NCBI GenBank assembly: GCA_017744715.1
Contig: JAGIAT010000023.1
Location: forward strand, 1-49,110
Reading direction: 5' to 3'
Length of the DNA: 49,110 nucleotides
Source of the DNA: Niabella sp.
GTDB lineage: Bacteria > Bacteroidota > Bacteroidia > Chitinophagales > Chitinophagaceae
Shown: positions 35,736 through 44,606 of the stretch, piece after piece
Layout of the letters: every line of letters starts with the position of its first letter
Numbering within the stretch: the stretch's first letter is position 1
The notes under the pieces: model-generated
Told to the model about the DNA's origin: nothing
The model's database searches: none
What the model saw: the letters and a program-made list of their open reading frames with translations, nothing else
Position numbers and translations under genes: made by a program

Positions 35736-35769
35736 GGCATTGCCGCCGGAAACAGCCGGCGGCAATGCC
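35736..35769. repeat. Perfect 14-bp GC-rich hairpin
   Basis: GGCATTGCCGCCGG (35736-35749) and CCGGCGGCAATGCC (35756-35769) are perfect inverted copies around a 6-nt loop, AAACAG. It lies 62 bp after the membrane-protein gene. No T-run follows on the plus strand (GGTTGAATAT), so it would be a poor intrinsic terminator. It could be an mRNA 3'-end hairpin or a REP-like element. Confidence 0.6.
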
Positions 35770-35938
35770 GGTTGAATATAATTTCACGTTGCACTGTATT
35801 GCCCGCAAGCGATGCGAAATTATTGAAAAGCTATTCCGTTGTTTTTTATCGGTTATTTCTAACGGTGATGCAATGCGCAGATACCCAGATAAATAAGAAA
35901 AAGGCTGCCAAAAGGCTGCAGGGCCGCCTAAATTTCGC

Positions 35939-35950
35939 GCAATCGTTTGC
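35939..35950. promoter_or_regulatory. Candidate LacI-family operator upstream of the second susC
   Basis: GCAATCGTTTGC is a near-perfect 12-bp palindrome (one mismatched pair) around a central CG. It resembles the GCAAACGTTTGC type of site used by LacI/PurR-family regulators. It lies 76 bp before the susC ATG. No LacI-type gene is in the window, so any regulator would act from elsewhere. Confidence 0.35.
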
Positions 35951-36025
35951 ATGAACGAATTGCTAACAAATAGTTAATATTGTATCGATAAATCAAAGCT
36001 TGATCATGTCAAAAACTTCATTTCA

Positions 36026-39000
36026 ATGAAAAAATTTCTCTCCCATTTTTTGATTTTTCTCTTTACTGCTCTAAGTGTTACCGCGTTCGGACAGGGGCGC
36101 ACCATTACCGGAACTGTTTCAGATGAGGCAAATGCCAATCCTTTACCCGGAGCTACCATATCGGTAAAGGGTACAACAGCAGCAGCCGTGGCGGATGCGG
36201 AAGGCAAGTTTAGCATAAAGGTTCCCTCGGGCAATGTCACGTTGCTGGTGTCCTATATCGGGTATGAAACGAAAACGGTAGCAGTAGACGGTCAGACGCT
36301 CTCCGTTAGTATTGCCATGTCGTCGGCAATCGGTAATCAACTTTCCGATGTGGTGGTAGTAGGATACGGAACGCAAAAGAGAAGTGACCTTACAGGGGCT
36401 ATCACTACGGTCAAAGCTTCTGACCTCACACATGGGGGTACGGTTACGAATGTGGGCCAGGCACTGCAGGGTCGGGCCGCGGGGGTAATGGTTGTTCAAA
36501 ACTCAAAGGCGCCCGGCGGTAGTATCTCCGTAAAAGTGCGGGGTCCCAACTCTATCAACAGCTCCAACGAACCGTTATATGTAGTGGATGGAATGCCTAC
36601 TACCAATGGGGTGGATCTGAATCCGGATGATATCGAATCGATGGATATCTTAAAAGATGCCTCGGCCACAGCGATCTATGGGGCCCGCGGAGCGAATGGC
36701 GTAGTGATCATTACTACCAAAAGAGGAAAGGCTGGTAAGCCGCAGATCTCTTATAACGGGTATTATGGCGTGCAACGGGTCATTGATCATTATACCATGC
36801 TCAATGGTAAACAATACATGACGCTTGCCAATGATCTGTATGAAGAAATTGACGGCCAGCAGGGACAAAAGTATGGGGTCTACACCCAATCGCAGCTGCA
36901 GTCGGATGTAAATACCAACTGGATCAGGGAAACGACCCGGCCGGGTACCGTAAGCAACCATAACGTACAATACCAAAGCGGGGGCGAGTATACCAAAGTA
37001 TTGGGCAGTATTGGATACATGGGGCAGCAGGGCGTGCTGAAAAATACCAATTATAACCGGATATCGGGCAGGGTAAACATCGACCAGAAAATAAATGACT
37101 ACGTGAAAACGGGAGCTTCCGTTTATGGACAACGTACAAAATCGAATGTACAAAACTATGGGGGTAACATCCTGCAAAGCAATGTGCTGCTGGGGATTCT
37201 TACCTACGACCCCACGGTTCCTGTATACAATACGGATGGTTCTTTTGGCCGTCCGCCCGGTGGCAGGGGCGATAACCCTCTGGCCAATTTGCTCGGGCGT
37301 CAGAATGATCTAACCCAGGACCGGGTGAATGGTGTAGCCTACCTGGAAGTAAAACCCATGAAGGACCTGACGGCGCGTGTAAATGCCGGAACGGAAATAA
37401 CACATGCGTTTACCGGCTCTTACCTGCCCCGAAGCACTTATCAGGGAGGTATTGACAACGGGGTAGCCAGTACATCGGATGTTACGGCAGACCGCCAGCT
37501 ATTAGATGCAACATTAAATTATTCAAAAGAATTTGGAGAAGCACATAGTTTTGGTGCCCTCGTGGGATATGCTTATGAAAGAAGTACTTCCGATGTAAGA
37601 AATATTGGGGTAAAGGGATTTTCTACAGATGCTTTCGGTTATTATAACCTCGATGCGGCCTCCACCATTACAGGTGTTTCTTCCGGCAAATCGGAGTATC
37701 TGTTAATATCGATGTTTGGCCGGTTAAACTACGCGTACCGCGATAAATACCTGGTTACATTTACCGTGCGGCGCGACGGCTCCTCCAAGTTCGGTGAAAA
37801 TCATCGCTGGGGATATTTTCCGTCCGGTGCGCTTGCCTGGAGAATGGATAAGGAACAGTTTATTCAAAACCTGAACCTGTTTTCAAGTTTAAAATTCAGG
37901 GTGGGATATGGCAAAACCGGTAATGATCAGCTGCCTTCGTTTTATCCTGCCTATGATCTGGTAGGAGCCACACATTTAACCTTTGACGGCAGCTCCAACC
38001 TGGGCGGTACCCATCCGATTCCAGGATCGCCCGCAAACGTAGATCTTAAATGGGAAACCACCAGCCAGTACAATGCTGGTTTTGACATGGGCTTCTTAAA
38101 AAACCGGATATTGGTGTCGTTAGACGCCTACTACAAAAAGACGACCGACTTGCTGCTTGCAAGAAACCTGCCGCTGTACTCAGGCTTTACCACACAACAG
38201 GCCAATGTGGGTTCGCTGGAAAACAGGGGTTTTGAAGTGGACGTTACCTCGCACAATATCACCGGTTCAACATTTACCTGGGACAGTCGTGTAAACATAG
38301 CCATCAACCGCAATAAAGTATTGGATATTGGTGGAAAAGATATATTCCTGACATCATCCAAACCGATAGGCACTGTTTCTGAAGAGCAGTTTGCCGTGAT
38401 CCGCGAAGGAGAACCGCTGGGCTCTTTATTCGGGTATGTGTATACCGGCGTTATTCAACAGGGCGAAAACTACGCACCCCAGCCGAACTCAAAACCCGGC
38501 GATCCTAAATTTGCAGACATTTCAGGACCCAATGGTACACCGGATGGTATTATCGACAATAATGACCGGACCATTATCGGTTCCGCGATGCCCAAGTTTA
38601 TTTACGGGGTTACCAACAGCTTCTATTACGGCGGGTTCGATCTGAGCGTATTTCTTCATGGTTCTGTGGGGAACGATCTGCTGAATATGACCCGCATGAA
38701 CCTGGAGTGGAAAAGTACTACGGATGCGCTAAACCGGTGGACCCCGGGCAACACGAATACCGATATTCCGCGCAATGGCTTTTTCTATATGAAACATGGG
38801 GGTTACATCAATTCTCATTTTATTGAGCGGGCCAGTTTTCTTCGGATGAAAAATGTAACCCTGGGCTATACCTTCAATTCGCATTCAAAAGCGATACGAT
38901 CCGCCAGGTTATATGTTTCACTGGAAAACCTTTTCACACTTACGAAGTATTCCGGGTGGGATCCTGAGGTAGATACCAAGGCCTACGAAGCGAACCCCTT

Positions 39001-39121
39001 GCAGTCGAACGCGTCGGGTGCCCCCAAAGGCGGGCAAACAGCCAGCGGCGGCAGTGGATTAGACTTTAACTCCTATCCCGCTATGCGCACCGCAACGATC
39101 GGGATCAACCTGAATTTTTAA
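36026..39121 (+). CDS. SusC/RagA-family TonB-linked outer membrane transporter (second)
   Basis: This 1031-residue SusC protein has a signal peptide (MKKFLSHFLIFLFTALSVTA, cleaved near FGQG) and a carboxypeptidase-regulatory-like domain (RTITGTVSDEANANPLPGAT). The plug carries the family signature MDILKDASATAIYGARGANG, and a full barrel ends GINLNF. It forms a pair with the SusD gene 32 bp downstream. No glycosidase, sulfatase or transport gene follows before a strong terminator, so the cargo cannot be guessed from enzymes. It differs throughout from the sialic-acid SusC of this window. Confidence 0.93.
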   Translation: MKKFLSHFLIFLFTALSVTAFGQGRTITGTVSDEANANPLPGATISVKGTTAAAVADAEGKFSIKVPSGNVTLLVSYIGYETKTVAVDGQTLSVSIAMSSAIGNQLSDVVVVGYGTQKRSDLTGAITTVKASDLTHGGTVTNVGQALQGRAAGVMVVQNSKAPGGSISVKVRGPNSINSSNEPLYVVDGMPTTNGVDLNPDDIESMDILKDASATAIYGARGANGVVIITTKRGKAGKPQISYNGYYGVQRVIDHYTMLNGKQYMTLANDLYEEIDGQQGQKYGVYTQSQLQSDVNTNWIRETTRPGTVSNHNVQYQSGGEYTKVLGSIGYMGQQGVLKNTNYNRISGRVNIDQKINDYVKTGASVYGQRTKSNVQNYGGNILQSNVLLGILTYDPTVPVYNTDGSFGRPPGGRGDNPLANLLGRQNDLTQDRVNGVAYLEVKPMKDLTARVNAGTEITHAFTGSYLPRSTYQGGIDNGVASTSDVTADRQLLDATLNYSKEFGEAHSFGALVGYAYERSTSDVRNIGVKGFSTDAFGYYNLDAASTITGVSSGKSEYLLISMFGRLNYAYRDKYLVTFTVRRDGSSKFGENHRWGYFPSGALAWRMDKEQFIQNLNLFSSLKFRVGYGKTGNDQLPSFYPAYDLVGATHLTFDGSSNLGGTHPIPGSPANVDLKWETTSQYNAGFDMGFLKNRILVSLDAYYKKTTDLLLARNLPLYSGFTTQQANVGSLENRGFEVDVTSHNITGSTFTWDSRVNIAINRNKVLDIGGKDIFLTSSKPIGTVSEEQFAVIREGEPLGSLFGYVYTGVIQQGENYAPQPNSKPGDPKFADISGPNGTPDGIIDNNDRTIIGSAMPKFIYGVTNSFYYGGFDLSVFLHGSVGNDLLNMTRMNLEWKSTTDALNRWTPGNTNTDIPRNGFFYMKHGGYINSHFIERASFLRMKNVTLGYTFNSHSKAIRSARLYVSLENLFTLTKYSGWDPEVDTKAYEANPLQSNASGAPKGGQTASGGSGLDFNSYPAMRTATIGINLNF

Positions 39122-39153
39122 AGCCATCTGACAAATAATAAAAAAATCAACAG

Positions 39154-40695
39154 ATGAAAAGTATACGAATACAATATTTCCTGTTTGCTGTTTTACCGGT
39201 ACTGATAGTAAGCTGTACAAAGCTGGAACCCAAACTCTACAGCGACCTCACAAGTAACAATGCATATCAGACAGAAAGCGATATTAATGCAGCACTTACC
39301 GGCGTATATGCAGATCTGGCGCCTTTCCCGGGTGACGGGTATATGTTATATAACGGATACCTGGTAATGACCACGGATTATACCACGGATATGGGCTATT
39401 CTACAGCGGCCGGTGATCCCAGTAAATTAAGTGATCTGACCTATGATGTTAATAACCGGTACTTTCGGTACAACTGGCAGTACCTGTACCAGGTGATCAG
39501 CAATGCCAATATATTATTGTCAAAGATCGACGCGGTACCGATGGATGATACAAAAAAACAACGGGTAATTGCGCAGGCAAGATTTTTAAGAGCATTGGCC
39601 TATCGCGACCTTACAGATGGATGGGGGCCGGTGCCATTGCTGATTACTGCCGTTCCTCCGGGACAAACTGCGGATATGCCTTTAACTCCTGTTGCGGATG
39701 TTGATAAAGTAATCATTGAAGACTGCAGGTTTGGGATCGATATCCTGCCGAAAAGCTGGGCGGCAGCGGATGGGCTTTCAAGAGCAACAAAGGGGGCCGC
39801 TGCGGCGCTTCTGGCAAATGTTTATTTAAGAGCGCACGACTATCAGAACGCCAAAACGTATGTGGATATGATACTGGCGTTAAAAGATGAAGGCGTGTAC
39901 GCACTCAACCCCGATTTCAAAAATGTGTGGTCGGAGAGCAATAAATTTGACAAAGGATTCATTTTTTGCATCTTACATGAGCCGGCTTTGAATGGCGGCG
40001 AAATTACCAATCACTTTGGGCCGATAGATAACAAACAGGTGCCTGACCGGTGGCAATACTATGGCGTATCGTTGGACTTTTGGCGAAAATACAGCGACCA
40101 GGATCCCCGGAAACAATTCTTCTATTATAATTATGAAGGAGCCGCAGCACGTGACGGATCCACCAAGCATGGATTTTATTATATGATCCCCGCGCCGGGT
40201 CAAACCACGCCTCCGAGCGATACGGTTAAGTTTCTGCCGAATGTAGCTACCAAAAAGTATTCATACGAAATGATATCCAATTCTTATTACGATGGACGAA
40301 CCATCTCCATCTTTCGCATAGAAGATATCATTCTTTATAAAGCCGAAATCGAAAACCAGCTTACCGGACCAGCTGCTGCGCTGCCCTACATCAACTCCAT
40401 AAGAGCCCGTGCCGGTGCCCCCGTATATGGAAGCGCCGGTTTCCCTGTTCCTGCAACAAAAGAAGATATGGCACAGAAAATACTGGACGAGCGTGGGTTT
40501 GAACTGGTATTTGAATACAAAAGACGTCCGGACCTGATACGATTCGGCAAATACGAGTCTACCACCAATGCGTATCTGACCTCAAGAGGTTTGCCGGCGC
40601 GTGCGAAACCGAATATGCGCTACTTTCCTTATCCGTTGGTGGATGCGCAACTGAACAAGGCTATGGCTGCGGAGAACGCGAATAGATTGCCATAG
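39154..40695 (+). CDS. SusD/RagB-family glycan-binding lipoprotein (second)
   Basis: This 513-residue lipoprotein has lipobox C21 (LPVLIVSC). SusD features include an N-terminal helix pair (NAYQTESDINAALTGVYADL), QARFLRALAYRDLTDGWGPV (about 143-162) and the C-terminal ILDERGFELVFEYKRRPDLI (about 444-463). It partners the SusC encoded 32 bp upstream. A terminator begins 20 bp after the stop codon, so this is a two-gene unit. Confidence 0.93.
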   Translation: MKSIRIQYFLFAVLPVLIVSCTKLEPKLYSDLTSNNAYQTESDINAALTGVYADLAPFPGDGYMLYNGYLVMTTDYTTDMGYSTAAGDPSKLSDLTYDVNNRYFRYNWQYLYQVISNANILLSKIDAVPMDDTKKQRVIAQARFLRALAYRDLTDGWGPVPLLITAVPPGQTADMPLTPVADVDKVIIEDCRFGIDILPKSWAAADGLSRATKGAAAALLANVYLRAHDYQNAKTYVDMILALKDEGVYALNPDFKNVWSESNKFDKGFIFCILHEPALNGGEITNHFGPIDNKQVPDRWQYYGVSLDFWRKYSDQDPRKQFFYYNYEGAAARDGSTKHGFYYMIPAPGQTTPPSDTVKFLPNVATKKYSYEMISNSYYDGRTISIFRIEDIILYKAEIENQLTGPAAALPYINSIRARAGAPVYGSAGFPVPATKEDMAQKILDERGFELVFEYKRRPDLIRFGKYESTTNAYLTSRGLPARAKPNMRYFPYPLVDAQLNKAMAAENANRLP

Positions 40696-40715
40696 CATTG
40701 AATCATGTAATTTTG

Positions 40716-40750
40716 AAAACCGCCGGGCAGCCAAGCCTGGTGGTTTTTAT
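40716..40750 (+). terminator. Rho-independent terminator after the second SusC/SusD pair
   Basis: AAACCGCCGGGC (40717-40728) pairs with GCCTGGTGGTTT (40735-40746) over 12 bp with two G-T wobbles and a 6-nt loop, followed by TTATATTTT. It separates susCD from the arylsulfotransferase gene. Confidence 0.8.
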
Positions 40751-40796
40751 ATTTTGTGGAAAAACAAATATGGGTTTTTGAACTTAAATATACAGG

Positions 40797-42278
40797 ATGA
40801 AGAAAATATGGATGGTCGGTTTTTTATTAATTGTATTGAGCGCAGGTTTTCTTTTTTACAGTTACAGGTCTGTTTCAATAGAAAGTATTCAGCTGCGCTC
40901 CTTAAACAATGCGGCAAATGCCGAAGTGGTAGACGTACAGTTAAGCAAGGATGCCCCGGTGATCATTGAGTATTGGAAGGATGGAAGCCCGGATGTTTAT
41001 AAAACCATTCAATCCCCGGCACAACGGCATCATGAGATCAACCTGTTGTTGCTGGAAGCCGGCAGTACTTATCATTTCCGGGTGATTATCGACAGGATGA
41101 TCCGGAGCAGCTCCAGGGATATGACGTTTAAAACCCGTGCGCAATCTCCCTGGTTGGTACATAACTGGGTTAAACAGGAAAATAAAGAAAATGCTGCTGC
41201 ATTGGCGGGAGGCATGGTGATGCTCTGTAATGCACGCTTGCCAGGCTATATCATTATGGTGGATGGCAATGGAAGAATAAGATGGTACTGGCAAATCAAT
41301 GATATAGGGGTGCGTGCAGCCACGTTAACGCCCAGGGGAACCATCCTGGCTATGTTGCGGCCGCCTGTTGCCGATATTATTGATGATACGCCCAAGCAGG
41401 AGGCGGATAGTTTAAGAAAGATGGATGAACCTATAAGGCGCGGCGCAATAGGTTTTGCCGGAGGAACGGCTATTGCAGAAATTGATCTTACCGGGAAAAT
41501 GCTCTGGCGTATAGATATGGATACAGTGCTGGATGGTAAATACAAAGTGATCCACCATGACGTACGAATGGATGCTGACGGGAACATTGTTACGTTGGTA
41601 AGAAATAAACTGCCTTTCAACATGTCGAAAATAGGTGGTAGTGGCATGGATACGCTGGGTGGAGAAGGTATTTTGGTAATGAACAATAAGGGAAAAGAGG
41701 TCTGGAGCTGGAATGTGTGGGACCGTTGGGATATTCTTAAAGATCCCTTAATTAAGGAGTTTGCTTATGACCGCTTTCATGCAAATGCGTTAAATTTTGA
41801 TAAAGATGGCAATTACCTGATTTCGATGGCGATCGAAGACCAGATATGGAAGATAAATGCAACTACCGGTGATATTATGTGGAAATTGGGGAAGAACGGG
41901 AACTTTAAGATGGATACGGCGTTGTATTTCTCTTTTCAGCATGATGTGCAGATCAATCCGCAGGGAGATCTGATGATCTTTGATAACTCTTTATGGAAAC
42001 ATCGGTCCGGGGCCGTATCGTTTAAACTGGATACGGTAAAATGGGAGGCCACGTCAAAAATAGAAGCGTTTTTGCCACGTGAAAAATATACTTCGCGCAT
42101 GGGGAGTGCCTACCTGTTGCCAAACGGACAGTTGCTGCAATGTAGCTCCAAAACAGGGAGTGTAATGGTTACCGATCTTAACGGGAAAATTCTTTGGGAA
42201 TTGAACGCTTACTTTGTACCATACAGGGCGGAATATATACCGGTTGAAACATGGGATCGCTATTTTATAAAAAAATGA
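40797..42278 (+). CDS. Arylsulfotransferase (ASST)-family protein
   Basis: This 493-residue protein has an N-terminal hydrophobic segment (about 4-21) that is a signal peptide or single membrane anchor, a small beta-sandwich (about 25-112), and a six-bladed propeller with repeated G-x-I-x-W strands (GNGRIRWYWQI, GKMLWRIDMD, GKEVWSWNVW, GDIMWKLGK, GKILWELNAY). ASST enzymes move a sulfo group from one phenolic sulfate to another without PAPS, via a histidine. Candidate active-site residues are H253/H254 (IHHDV), H328 and N330 (RFHAN) and H382 (FQHDV). It lies after the susCD terminator and 13 bp before the CHR transporter gene. A role outside the cytoplasm is likely; donor and acceptor are unknown. 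Confidence 0.82.
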   Translation: MKKIWMVGFLLIVLSAGFLFYSYRSVSIESIQLRSLNNAANAEVVDVQLSKDAPVIIEYWKDGSPDVYKTIQSPAQRHHEINLLLLEAGSTYHFRVIIDRMIRSSSRDMTFKTRAQSPWLVHNWVKQENKENAAALAGGMVMLCNARLPGYIIMVDGNGRIRWYWQINDIGVRAATLTPRGTILAMLRPPVADIIDDTPKQEADSLRKMDEPIRRGAIGFAGGTAIAEIDLTGKMLWRIDMDTVLDGKYKVIHHDVRMDADGNIVTLVRNKLPFNMSKIGGSGMDTLGGEGILVMNNKGKEVWSWNVWDRWDILKDPLIKEFAYDRFHANALNFDKDGNYLISMAIEDQIWKINATTGDIMWKLGKNGNFKMDTALYFSFQHDVQINPQGDLMIFDNSLWKHRSGAVSFKLDTVKWEATSKIEAFLPREKYTSRMGSAYLLPNGQLLQCSSKTGSVMVTDLNGKILWELNAYFVPYRAEYIPVETWDRYFIKK

Positions 42279-42291
42279 TCGTTACAGGATT

Positions 42292-43512
42292 TTGAAAAAC
42301 AATTATTCCTCAGTCGGTAAGGTGAGTAATGCATACCTGTTTGCTACTTTTTTTAAGGTAGGGCTTTTTTCCTTTGGTGGAAACATGGCCCTGGTTTCCA
42401 TGGTTCAAAAAAAATTGGTAGAGGATGATAAGGTGCTGGACAATAGCCGGCTTTTGGAAGCCTTGAGTATTGCAGCGCTGTTGCCCGGGCCCATGGCAGT
42501 AAATGTGGTAGCTTACATAGGCTACTGTTTTAAAGGGAAAAGAGGTGCGGCCTTAAGTATGCTTGGAGTGCTGCTGACCGCTTTTTTACTGATGCTTTTT
42601 TTGTCCTGGTTGTATTACAACAGTGCTGTTAAACCGTTCTTCGCCGGTGCGATGGTATATGTTATTGGCGCCGTGTGTGCCATTATTTTATCAACGGGAG
42701 CGGCTCTTTATAAAAAAGAAGTGGCGGGCGATTATAAACGGATGGTTATATGCATTGCGGCGATGGCCGGATTCTTTTTCGGAGGCAACAGTTATGCTAT
42801 AAACCTGTTATTTATTGCCCTGGCCGGAACATTGGGGGTTCTGTTAAAGCTGGATGCAACTACAGGAGGAGGGGTGAACACGGCAACTGAAAAAAGCAAA
42901 CCATCGCCGAAGTTCATCAGTTTTATTGTGCTGTTTTTGGCAACGGTACAATTGTTTTTCAGTGCCGGTTGGTATCGGCAGGTGGGGAATATATATCTAA
43001 AACTTGTGTTGATTTTTAGCGGGCTCAGCCTCACATTGTTTGGCGGCGGATATGTGATGATACCTGCCATGCAGTCCCTGTTCGTAAATGATCTGCAATG
43101 GCTAAGCCGGCAGGAATTTGTTGATGCCATTGCTTTTAGCCAACTCACTCCAGGTCCCATTATGGTGAGTGCGGTTTTTATTGGGTTTAAAATGGCGGGT
43201 TTGTCCGGTGCCCTGTTGGCCTGTTTGGCTATGTTTGTGCCGCCAGCAATGGTGATGTTATTGCTGAGTCATTATTTGAATAAAAGCCGGCATAAAGCAG
43301 GTTTCCGGTCCGCAATGGCGGGTATTAAGATTGTGGTAATCGCAATGATCATTGTTTCGGCGTTTAGGTTATTTCCATTTTCTGATTTTAATGTAGCAGC
43401 AGGAGCTATATTTCTGATTAGTTTTGTATTGAATTATTTTTTTAAAGTCAATCCCTTCTATATTGTCCTGGGAACGATACTGATTTCATCGGCTTATGTA
43501 TTTTTAGGTTGA
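42292..43512 (+). CDS. chrA: CHR-family (chromate/sulfate) transporter
   Basis: This inner-membrane protein of about 406 residues has the two tandem CHR domains of long-chain ChrA proteins. The first has KVGLFSFGGNMALVSMVQ, then LSIAALLPGPMAVNVVAYIG. The second has LTLFGGGYVMIPAMQSLFVN, then FSQLTPGPIMVSAVFIG. The family is known for chromate efflux and is thought to handle sulfate-like oxyanions. Here it is 13 bp after the ASST gene and 85 bp before a sulfotransferase gene, which makes sulfate or a sulfated product an attractive substrate. The first CHR motif begins about 25 residues in and no ATG is available upstream, so a TTG start at 42292 (or GTG at 42322) is inferred. Confidence 0.88.
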   Translation: MKNNYSSVGKVSNAYLFATFFKVGLFSFGGNMALVSMVQKKLVEDDKVLDNSRLLEALSIAALLPGPMAVNVVAYIGYCFKGKRGAALSMLGVLLTAFLLMLFLSWLYYNSAVKPFFAGAMVYVIGAVCAIILSTGAALYKKEVAGDYKRMVICIAAMAGFFFGGNSYAINLLFIALAGTLGVLLKLDATTGGGVNTATEKSKPSPKFISFIVLFLATVQLFFSAGWYRQVGNIYLKLVLIFSGLSLTLFGGGYVMIPAMQSLFVNDLQWLSRQEFVDAIAFSQLTPGPIMVSAVFIGFKMAGLSGALLACLAMFVPPAMVMLLLSHYLNKSRHKAGFRSAMAGIKIVVIAMIIVSAFRLFPFSDFNVAAGAIFLISFVLNYFFKVNPFYIVLGTILISSAYVFLG

Positions 43513-43597
43513 TGAAGTTCGCAAACGGGCCCGGAGTATCTATATGGGTTGTCCGGGTTGAGTAATATCCGCCAATAAAATCTTTGATCGTAGTTAT

Positions 43598-44602
43598 ATG
43601 AAACAGATATCCGGCATACAAATGATAGGCACACAACGTTCTGGCTCTAATTTGCTGCGCGTGATACTCGATCAGTCGGCTGATATCGTATCACCACACC
43701 CGGCTCATGTGCTGGTTACATTTTACCCGTTGTTGCATTTGTATGAGGATTTGGATGATCCTGCTAACTATCGCCGTCTGGTGAGTGATGTGGTCGATTA
43801 TATAGAGGCAAATCCCGTACCCTGGTCTAATGTAGTTCTGGATAAGCATGAACTGTTCGATCGGTCTCTTGTGTACAATCTGGTAGAGCTAAACAGGGTG
43901 GTGTATGAGCAGGTGGCTGCGTCTGCAGATGCAAGGTACTGGTGCTGCAAAAGCATGACAAATGTTCATTTTTCCAGGGATCTTGAAGCCGGCAACCCAG
44001 GTTTGAAATATATTTATCTGTACAGGGATGGACGTGATGTGGCGGCCTCTTTTAAAAAAGCGATCGTTGGGGAGAAGCATATTTACCCCATAGCCCAACA
44101 ATGGACCCGCGATCAGGAAGCCTGTTTGGACCTTGCGCAGAAGGTTCCCGAAAGCCGGTTCCATACGTTAAGTTATGAAGAACTAATTACCCGGCCGGAG
44201 GCAACGGTTAACAAACTTTGTAATTTTTTGAACATTCCATACCGCCCGGCAATGCTCGATTTTTATACATCGAAAGAAGCCGCGGCAACAGCGGAAGCGG
44301 GCGCGATGTGGAGCAATTTACAAAAACCGGTGATGGCAGATAACACCGGCAAGTTCAGGAACGTACTGAATGATAATGAGATTGAAATTTTTGAGCTCAT
44401 AGCCGGAAATGTAATGAAGCAACTGGGTTATCCTTTGGTAACGGATCTGCGGAATACAGGCCTGGTAGCGGAGCACGCCATCCAGGAGTACCATATCGAA
44501 AATGAGCAGTTAAAAAGAGCGTTCTATAAAAATGCAGACGCAAATGATGTACAGAAGCGCATGCCGCAACTGGCCATTTTAAATCGCATCAAAAGCCGGT
44601 AA
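43598..44602 (+). CDS. PAPS-dependent sulfotransferase
   Basis: This 334-residue cytoplasmic-type sulfotransferase transfers the sulfo group of PAPS to a hydroxyl or amine acceptor, releasing PAP. The 5'-phosphosulfate-binding loop GTQRSGSNLL is at residues 11-20. The 3'-phosphate-binding region YRDGRDVAASF lies at about 142-152, with the Ser/Arg pattern of the family, and NKLCNFLNIPY (about 205) is typical of its C-terminal half. The acceptor cannot be told from sequence. It is 4 bp upstream of cysQ, whose product removes the inhibitory PAP. Confidence 0.9.
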   Translation: MKQISGIQMIGTQRSGSNLLRVILDQSADIVSPHPAHVLVTFYPLLHLYEDLDDPANYRRLVSDVVDYIEANPVPWSNVVLDKHELFDRSLVYNLVELNRVVYEQVAASADARYWCCKSMTNVHFSRDLEAGNPGLKYIYLYRDGRDVAASFKKAIVGEKHIYPIAQQWTRDQEACLDLAQKVPESRFHTLSYEELITRPEATVNKLCNFLNIPYRPAMLDFYTSKEAAATAEAGAMWSNLQKPVMADNTGKFRNVLNDNEIEIFELIAGNVMKQLGYPLVTDLRNTGLVAEHAIQEYHIENEQLKRAFYKNADANDVQKRMPQLAILNRIKSR

Positions 44603-44606
44603 GATC

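Larger units (their letters stand above)
35675..36025. other. Gene-free 351-bp stretch upstream of the second susC
   Basis: No ORF here is credible; the short reading frames are out of keeping with local codon use. It contains a perfect 14-bp hairpin at 35736-35769, close behind the membrane-protein gene, and a LacI-type palindrome at 35939-35950 in front of susC. It must also hold the susC promoter, for which I see only weak candidates (TAATATTG at 35975-35982, one base off TAnnTTTG). Confidence 0.6.

Noticed and set aside
35700..35954. 84-codon plus-strand frame between the membrane protein and the second susC
   Set aside because: It runs through the perfect hairpin and the operator-like site, has no motif, and its composition is unlike neighbouring genes.
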